A stretch of 64,000 nucleotides of DNA, taken from assembly GCA_037893245.1 (NCBI GenBank), contig JBAIAA010000815.1, positions 392,501 through 456,500 of the forward strand. The letters are read 5' to 3'. This document shows positions 57,377 to 64,000 of this stretch, piece after piece; the stretch's first letter is position 1; the number at the start of each line of letters is the position of its first letter. A program made the translations under genes and the position numbers. The notes beneath the pieces are model-generated. The model worked only from the letters and a program-made list of their open reading frames with translations, searched no databases and was not told where the DNA came from. This stretch comes from Crossaster papposus. Its lineage: Eukaryota; Echinodermata; Asteroidea; Velatida; Solasteridae.

Positions 57377-58050
57377 AATAATTATTATTATAATAATAAT
57401 AATTTTTCAAAAACACCGACACTTCGGGAGACAATCCTATAGGGATATACACAAACTTAAAACAGTCCTAACTTGTTTACCTTAACCCTTTTCTCTAAGA
57501 TCTTCGAGATTTATGCTTTTTCGGCCCCAATCTGTCGTTCTAGAGCAAAAATAACTACCAAATATCGTTTTTTTAAGGGAGCTAGACACTTAGGGAGACA
57601 CTGAAATGTCTCCCTAAGTGCCACTGTCTCCTTATTACCTAAAAACTTACGCTAATTTCGTCTCCCTAAGTGCTCATTTGGTGAAATAACTATTACTACT
57701 ACTAATAATAATAAAATACAGTACAATAAAAAAAAAATAAGAAAAATCGATTAATATGAAACTAAGCTAAATATTGTGGGCAATCTGGAACAAATAAGTC
57801 ACCAGGGCAACTTCAAATTCAAAAACCGTTGAGAGAGTACGAATTGCGAGAGGCAGTTTGTTAAAAAAAAGATAAGGATCAGCGTGTGAAAATGATCGAT
57901 CTCCCCAGGAATTATGAGCGTGAGGGACAGCAAAGCCAAGAAGCGTCGGAAGATCTCAGACGCCTCGGCGGATTATACGGAGTTAATAAACTGATGTATT
58001 GTGGAGCTAAGTCGTGCAGGCAATGGGAACCAGGTAGTAACAAATTGTAC
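57377..58050. other. Unassigned; 14-bp perfect hairpin at 57587-57620
   Basis: CACTTAGGGAGACA, a 6-base loop, and TGTCTCCCTAAGTG; GTCTCCCTAAGTGC recurs at 57660. AT microsatellites flank. No gene. Confidence 0.5.
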
Positions 58051-58434
58051 TTAAAGGTAGGATACACCATTTGCAGATATCGAAAAAATTTAATACCGAA
58101 ATATGAGGAAATATCTTACTTATTTGAAAGCAAATAATGATTGTAGGCATCCAGCAAAAATATTGCGCTAGATATCCTGTAATTGTTCCGAAAAAAAGAG
58201 TTTTATAAAAACAAATTCCCGATCGCCAAACGGCGATCGCGAAAAAAACAAGAACAACATAATGATCACTGCCTGACGCCGGTCAAAAAAAGAACGCCGT
58301 TTTTATTGATTTTTTTAGCATCCGTGATTGTAAAACTTCGGACAGGTCAGTTAAACGATATTTGCTATAAAATAAACCCAATCCACCCATTCATGATAAT
58401 TCAAGCAATTACCAATGGTGTATCCAACCTTTAA
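58051..58434 (-). mobile_element. F2 MITE, copy 7 (full length)
   Basis: TTAAAGGTAGGATACACC to GTGTATCCAACCTTTAA with TTAA at both ends. The central palindrome reads CGATCGCCAAACGGCGATCG, keeping pairing despite a changed loop. Confidence 0.9.
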
Positions 58435-58830
58435 TCCGGTAAGCGACAGTGTATACAATGTACAACCTTTAATAGGTTCTCGGATATATGGACTAGGGAG
58501 GGATATGGGACAAGAACTGATGCTTAAGGAAGACGATTGTCCCGCTTCGGCCGGTTAGGGGGCTCGTGTCTGAGACGTTAAGCAACTCGAGGTCGCCTGA
58601 TGACACCGCGTGCACCTGATGCCCACCCACCGATCAATCACTCGGAGCGGCATCCGTTTGATCGTCGTTTGACCGTAGTCTTTGCCAAAGACCACTGTAT
58701 TTAAAAGTGCGTCCGCTATAACGACACGAATTATAGTCTAACTCCCTCGATCGCACAGTGGTTTTTGCAAACTGCTTAAAATGGGCGCAACTAAGCAACT
58801 TGTTAATGCAAATTTGATAACTATAATATG
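58435..58830. other. Unassigned spacer
   Basis: No gene or known repeat recognised. Confidence 0.4.
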
Positions 58831-59286
58831 CCGGACACGCGCAGAGCGCGCTGGACCAACACCAGACACACGCGGAACACACGCTGTGCATTCGTTTGAT
58901 TTTGTTGCGCTCTGTATACGCTCTGTATGCGCCCCGTATACACGCGCAGCGCGCTAGCAACACGTTGTGCAATCGTTGTCAACTCGCTAGCTTCTCCCAA
59001 ATCCTGACAAAAGTTGGGCGCACAACGACGCACTGATCTTATTTTCCATTTTTTAAATCAATTTTCAGATCAGATCAGATCAGATCAGAATAGATCAGTG
59101 CGTCGCTGTGCGCCCAACTTTTGTCAGGATTTGGAAGAAGCTAGCGGTGTTGCTAGCGCCCTATGCGTATACGGGGCTCTTACAGAGCGTATACAGAGCG
59201 CACATGTTTAAAAAAAAATCGAACGAATGCACAGCGTGTGCTCCGCGTGTGTCTGGTTGGTCCAGCGCGCTCTGCGCGTGTCTGGC
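58831..59286. mobile_element. Large foldback, about 200-bp arms, CAGATCAGATCAG loop
   Basis: Left arm 58831-59036 includes CGCGCAGAGCGCGCTGGACC, CACACGCGGAACACACGC, GCGCTCTGTATACGCTCTG and CCTGACAAAAGTTGGGCGC; right arm 59089-59286 holds the reverse complements. The loop (59037-59088) contains five AGATC units. GC-rich. Mirror open frames on both strands come from the inverted structure. Confidence 0.88.
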
Positions 59287-59407
59287 GTCCTTCTGGCGTG
59301 TACATTCATCCAGCTCCGCGCACATTTTTGTGCATTTACACAAATCCCAACGCACACAACGAATGACAACGAATGCATAGCGTTGGTCACTGTTTCAATC
59401 CTATATA

Positions 59408-59490
59408 GTTATATGAATAAGGATAAAACTGCTGCAAACTGCTTACTGGCTGGAATGACTTGAAATATACAAATCAAATAAGTTAAGAGG
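59408..59490 (+). repeat. Retroelement-tail fragment, GCTGCAAACTGCTTACTGG family
   Basis: GAATAAGGATAAAACTGCTG, then GCTTACTGGCTGGAATGAC, then AAATCAAATAAGTTAAGAGG. It stops exactly where the F1 copy begins at 59491, so one of the two was truncated by the other's insertion. Confidence 0.7.
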
Positions 59491-59902
59491 GTTTACAGTT
59501 ATAGATAATATACCATAAAACTAACCTGTAAAACTTTCATTTCAAAAGGTGGTAGCGATTTTGAGATATTGCCGAAAATCTGGAGCGGTTATGTCCACGC
59601 AGGAAGAATAATCTGCATAGAAATACACAATCTGAGAAACGTCACTGCAGTAACGCTTTTCAGACTCAAATTTTGCAGTACTTCGAAGTGAAAAGTTTCT
59701 AAAAATGCATTATACTATCCAAAGCTGTCTTGTGGTATTACCACAGGAAAGTATACCACAGGATATTACCACACAGATTCCTGTGGTAATGTCCTGTGAT
59801 ATACTGCCCTGTGGTAATTCCACAGGACATTTTTGTAAGGGAAGTAAGTTTTTATTGCCGTTAATTTTTTGAGTAATTACCAAACGTATACGATCCCTTT
59901 AA
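59491..59902 (-). mobile_element. F1 MITE, copy E, with palindromic insertion
   Basis: Matches copy C in reverse from TATAGATAATATACC to ACGTATACGATCCCTTTAA, so one terminal repeat is intact and the other is missing. About 38 bp around the ATCACTTTTTATCCCC block are deleted. 59729-59845 is foreign: an imperfect palindrome made of CCTGTGGTAAT/ATTACCACAGG and TATACCACAGGA words, inserted between CCAAAGCTG and AAGTAAGTTTTTATTGCC. Confidence 0.85.
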
Positions 59903-59904
59903 CT

Positions 59905-60195
59905 GACACTGTGTACATTTTCTTCAATTTAACCATGCAATGTTTGGTACCTTTTACCCAGCGTTGATTAAATTTAACCAAATTTAACCAACGTTGGGTA
60001 AATTTACTCATTTTACCCAACCGTTGGTTACCAGGTGAACCACACAACAGTTGGTTAAAAAAAAATTGTACAAAAATGAACAAACTTTCCCAGACAAATG
60101 TACCCGACATTGGAGAAATGTACACATTGTTGGTTAAAGTTTTTACCAACTTTGTTAAACTAACAAAGTTTCAATTCATCTTTTGAGAGTGTGCA
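59905..60195. mobile_element. Small element rich in TTACCCAACG/CGTTGGGTAA words
   Basis: Starts ACACTGTGTACATTTTCTTC and ends near TTTTGAGAGTGTGCAG. Interior words TTTAACCAACGTTGGGTAAA, TTTACCCAACCGTTGGTTAC and TTGTTGGTTAAAG are repeated in both senses. Similar word usage to the element at 28499-29958. Confidence 0.6.
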
Positions 60196-60651
60196 GAAGT
60201 TGTCTAGTAGTAGTGAATTTCACACGCAGGTTAATGTTCGCCATCGTTGTTGAATGTTTGCGCATTATTTGTATCCCGTCATCGTTGTCCATGGCAGAGT
60301 CATCAGATGATTACCAACTTTTAATCAGAAACCTCCAATGTCTGACGCCTAAAGCGACCATCGGTTTATTAGGTATAGACACAGCTATATCATTCATCGA
60401 CGTTCCTGGGGAAAATAAGATTGATATTATTATGCACCAGCACGGGAATTAACGACTCTAGATGCATGTGGTGCGTGGGGGCATGAGCACGAACATACAA
60501 CACAATTTGAATATTAGTCACGTTTCCCGGCCCAATACTCGTGTAATTACTTGATACAATTATACCGTCCTGGCACCGATTCATGGAATATAAAAAAACA
60601 AGTCCATGTTTATAGCCTTTATAATGATCGTTTGGGATTGTCTTCGTGTTG
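60196..60651. other. Unassigned spacer
   Basis: An open frame at 60183-60452 has no recognisable domain. Nothing else seen. Confidence 0.4.
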
Positions 60652-61122
60652 TTTATAGAAAATATATACAACATTTGGTTTTGCTGTAATTGTCAGAAAT
60701 GGATGGATTTGAGTGGTTAGTACTATATAGCAAATATTGTTATACTGACTTGTTTGTGTTCGTAGTTGCTGTAAAAACCAAGAAAAACAATCATGATGAA
60801 ACTATGAAGATGAAACGGAACAATTTATAACCGCGGGGAAGTGTACGGTCATAGATGCAGTCTAGCCGACTTGTACCCGTTCACTTCAATTGCTAACCGA
60901 TAATGACTAACTAAATCTGATAAATTTGGGGGGCAGTATTTGAAAGAAGCCAGAATCTTTTCAGCGCTAATCGGCCGACCAGCTTTGAAAATTCTTGAAA
61001 TAATCTGCCATAATTTTACAGGATGCTTTAGACTGTCATTCACGAAGAGTCCAGTAAGGTATTTTATAATAATTTTGTACTTTTGTTTTGGGGTGTTCGT
61101 AGATGTTGTATATTTCCTTTAA
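60652..61122 (+). mobile_element. F3 MITE, copy 4
   Basis: Right end TGTTGTATATTTCCTTTAA is intact with TTAA; the left end reads TTTATAGAAAATATATACAACA, so its TTAA is mutated. Contains AAATGGATGGATTTGAG, TATAGCAAATATTGTTA, the AATCGGCCGACC half-palindrome and CAGGATGCTTTAGACTG. Confidence 0.8.
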
Positions 61123-61311
61123 GCTATTATTACTTCAGAGTAATTATATCCAGATGTGACGTTTTAATTGTTTGTGTCTTGCATCGCCAATAGGCTCACA
61201 ATGTAATGTTCAACATGTACATACTTTAAAAAGGAAAGTACATAATTGTTATGAAGTAACTTACTTGACTGTAAGTGAATTACAGTCTAAATCATTATGT
61301 GTAATTTGGCA

Positions 61312-61537
61312 CCTGGGGCAAATTTCACGGCGCTGCTATAAGCACACGATTTTCTGCTAACAGAGCCGCCGCCTATTCCACGGAGACCGTAAGCAGTAAG
61401 CACGGCAAAAGGCACGCTTAGCCTAGCTTAAATTAGTGACGTAACAATAGAATCTCCATGCGCGAGCAAACGTTAGCACAAAAATGCCGTGAAATAGCGT
61501 TTAAGGTTTAGCCCTTTTTCTGCTATAGTTGGCCCTC
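61312..61537. mobile_element. Foldback of the CAATTTCATAGCGCTGCTTAAGC type, diverged
   Basis: GGGGCAAATTTCACGGCGCTG and GCTATAAGCACACG at the left; CACAAAAATGCCGTGAAATA and TTGGCCC at the right. Interior AATAGAATCTCCATGCGCG is in the same position as AACATCTCCATGCGCGC-like sequence of the 26801 copy. Diverged member of that family. Confidence 0.65.
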
Positions 61538-61539
61538 AA

Positions 61540-62165
61540 TGTGCTTCTGTTTCTGAATTTCTGTTTCAATTTCCAACGATGATCGGCCGACCATCGTTGC
61601 AAAAATCCTGACTTTTATACTGCCACCAATAATTATAATATCAAATTTAGTTAGTCCACATTTTGTTTGCCATCGGTTACACAATATACACGCAGGAACG
61701 GATTCAAGCCAGCTGGTCTGGCTCCGTGACTTGACAATTCCCTGAAGTCTATAAATTGCCCCGTTTCCTCTTAACCAGTTCGCGCCGGATGACGTATATA
61801 AACGCAAAGTTTTCCCTAAATTCAAAACGGAAATCTCAGTTCGGAAATCTCTGTCAGCAGCGAGCAAGGCCGGAAATGCGTGGGTGTGCCTCCCGGCACT
61901 ATCGGCCTAAACACGCTTCGGATCGAGTTTCGTTAAAAATAATCCTGCCCCTCGGCTCGGTGATGTTAAAATAATGGTTAACCGAACTGGTTAAGGAGGA
62001 ACCAGACTTCAAGTACATCATTTTGTACAAATCTATGAACAGGTCAGGAAAACAATATTTGCCATCAAATACCACCCCCCCCCCCCTAACAAAAAAGCAA
62101 ATCCATCATTTCCTTAACATTTTACAGCAACAAAAAAAATGTTGTAGGCCTATATTATACAAATA
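61540..62165 (-). mobile_element. F3 MITE, copy 5, with internal insertion or expansion
   Basis: Reverse-sense F3 blocks: TTTCCAACGATGATCGGCCG and ACCATCGTTGC palindrome, AGTCCACATTTTGTTTGCC, CCCGTTTCCTCTTAACC, then after about 190 bp AACTGGTTAAGGAGGAACCA, CAAATCTATGAAC and AATCCATCATTTCC. The 61785-61985 stretch is flanked by inverted AACCAGTTCG/CGAACTGGTT, marking either an insertion or a longer version of the family. A C homopolymer lies near 62073-62087. Confidence 0.65.
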
Positions 62166-62373
62166 TTTAGTGGCTCCGAGTGGAATGTGAGGACTATTAT
62201 CGCGAAGTAAAATCTGAAGCTGAGTGAAATTGAAAAGTCCAGTTTTTACCTCGCGATAATACTTCTCCCAATCCACAATTTATTTAAAGCCATTCAATAT
62301 TTTTGTTGTATAACTGACATACAGATCCGCGAACATTGGCTCATCTGTTGACATAATCTATACAAATTGTCTT

Positions 62374-62834
62374 TTAAAGGTAGTTTACACAATTCGATTT
62401 TGCTCTATTTTCTGTAATTATTTATAGTAAATACTCTGACACTGACCTATATATTTTTTAAAGCTTTATATTTATAGATTCTACAAAAACTACGAACATT
62501 AATGTCGTTTTTCTAGTCTGGTTTTTCGACTCCATCCAGACAAAACAGTGCAATTTTAGACACCGGAGAAATTATCAGGAATAGGAGGCCAGACTATTTG
62601 ACTTGCACCCATTCACGGATGTGTATTAAACTGTATTGCAAATGAAATGATCCCCAATTAAAAATTGGAGATCAGTGTTTGAAAATAGTCAGGTATTTCC
62701 AACGATTGCTGGCCGGCAATCGTTAACAAAATTATAAAACAATTCTACTTTTCTTAAAACTACAGCACATCATGGATTCACAAGATGCTTGAGACTGTTA
62801 TTCACCGTCAGTCAAGTAAGGTATTTAATAAGGT
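62374..62834 (+). mobile_element. F3 MITE, copy 6 (3' truncated)
   Basis: Starts TTAAAGGTAGTTTACACAA; contains TTTTTCTAGTCTGGTTTTT, TCCAGACAAAACAGTG, ATTATCAGGAATAGGAGG, the TCCAACGATTGCTGGCC/GGCAATCGTT palindrome, and CAAGATGCTTGAGACTG. The right end is lost after GTCAAGTAAGGTATTTAA. Confidence 0.78.
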
Positions 62835-63324
62835 ATATGTATTGACTTTTACATACATGGTCTATTTATTTTATCTAGTTTTGGAGTGACATTCGATATC
62901 GTTTAATAGAAACAAGACCCACTCCATTGGAGGACCGCATAGCCCCGTCGTGTTTTCCCACGCGTGAGAGTGACCCATTTTCAGATGAGTTCTGTCTGTT
63001 CTACAGTAGATATGAATGAATTGAGAGGCATTTCATGACGGGTCTATGCGACTGATGCAGCCGATAACTAATTACACATGATGGGAATAGCTTTGGGCAG
63101 TGTCCGGGTGCCATGACAACCGATGGACACTCTGATCCGTTACCATGACACCATAATTGTGACAGCAAGGATCGATACGAAACTGCCCTGGAGTGTCACG
63201 ATTGCGTTAGCGAAATGACCTGAAGATTAATAGATGAGACAAAATAAACAAATCCTAATGTTTTGCTTGTTTGCTAGACAAAATGACTAATTTATCTTCA
63301 TGTGGAATTGATAATAATTCAGTC
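62835..63324. other. Unassigned spacer
   Basis: No gene or known repeat recognised. Confidence 0.4.
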
Positions 63325-63645
63325 TTAAAGGTAAAATACACCATTTGCAAGTATCAAGAGAGAAAAATACGGCAGAATTATTAAGAAATATCTTACTTAT
63401 TTAAAAGTAAATAATGATTGTAGGCATCCAGCAAAATGATTGCGCTAGATATAAAAACAAATATCGTGGGGAAAAAACCAAGAACAACATCAGAACAACT
63501 GCCCGACGCCGGTTGAAAACGAACGCCGTTTTTCTTTTTTTTCCTCAGCATTCATGATTGTAAAACTTGGGACAGGTCGGTTAAACGATATTTACTATAA
63601 CTGAAATTACAACACCCCAAATTCACCCATAACTTTACATGTTAA
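63325..63645 (-). mobile_element. F2 MITE, copy 8 (right end truncated)
   Basis: TTAAAGGTAAAATACACC at the left; ATTGCGCTAGATAT, CCTCAGCATTCATGATTG, TAAAACTTGGGACAGGTC and GGTTAAACGATATTTAC follow. The right terminal repeat is missing, and the CGATCGC palindrome region is partly deleted. Confidence 0.85.
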
Positions 63646-64000
63646 AGAAGCTTTGAACGTTAAAGGGAGTAATTGCAAAAAAAACCTGAAAATGCCCAAG
63701 CATAGCAGCAGTTATCAAAATAAATACACAGCATTTTGCCTACAAAGTATAATGTTCAAAACCTTTGCCCAAAGAATCAAGGGCCAAAATGGCCAGAAAT
63801 CATCTCAGAATGCACCACAGAGCATCTGGAGTCCTAATTTCCAGGGGCCCCTAGGCGGGTATATCCAGTAAGATTACCGAGGGACTCCCCCCTTAGTCCC
63901 CCATATCTATACACTATCTAGTCTATTGTTACCTAAACACCTTTTTAAAAATCACGAAAAAACCACAACATTCCGCAAGCACTCATCCTAAAATTTGTAT
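63646..64000. other. Unassigned window end
   Basis: A 72-codon open frame (63653-63871) has no recognisable domain. No repeat match within the window. Confidence 0.4.

Noticed and set aside
58634..59463. Cluster of open frames on both strands
   Set aside because: Mirror frames created by the 200-bp inverted repeat.

Overview
This is eukaryotic, animal-type DNA. It is AT-rich and gene-poor, has no operons, and is packed with short non-autonomous transposons, minisatellites, tRNA-derived SINEs and decayed transposase or reverse-transcriptase genes. The repeat style suggests a marine deuterostome, most likely an echinoderm or another ambulacrarian: foldback elements with GGGCCCAATTTCATAG ends, a SINE with a tRNA-type A box and a TTTTCCTCCCACCTCTAAAA body, and pearl/HINE-like repeats. 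That placement is inference; no gene here fixes the species.

Only one convincing intact host gene is present: a single-exon rhodopsin-class G-protein-coupled receptor (36281-37519, + strand, 412 residues) of the neuropeptide-receptor type. A promoter-like stretch with a short ATG exon candidate lies at 28372-28549 but is unproven. Other open frames are short or read through tandem repeats.

Layout. 1-5.9 kb: the end of a TTAA-flanked MITE, an inverted pair of 16-bp satellite arrays, then a 4.3-kb DNA transposon with long inverted arms, a 51-bp minisatellite and a broken two-exon PIF/Harbinger (ISL2EU-like) transposase. 6-17 kb: mostly unassigned, with a GCTTCGG-rich repeat, a Penelope-like tail carrying a hammerhead-like core, four near-identical 143-bp units, two MITE copies, a SINE and a hairpin element. 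17-30 kb: minisatellites, foldback elements and long stretches with no recognisable content. 30.2-33.8 kb: a CR1/L2-type LINE relic broken up by three other elements. 34.2-34.8 kb: an 18/19-bp satellite related in sequence to the one at 0.8 kb. 35-38 kb: the receptor gene. 39-64 kb: almost continuous nested MITEs, foldbacks and SINEs.

The strongest overall pattern is a set of at least four distinct short-element families (called F1 to F4 here) that begin TTAA-AGG and end CCT-TTAA. Together they account for about twenty insertions, some nested inside each other. No matching transposase is in the window, so any active source must be elsewhere.
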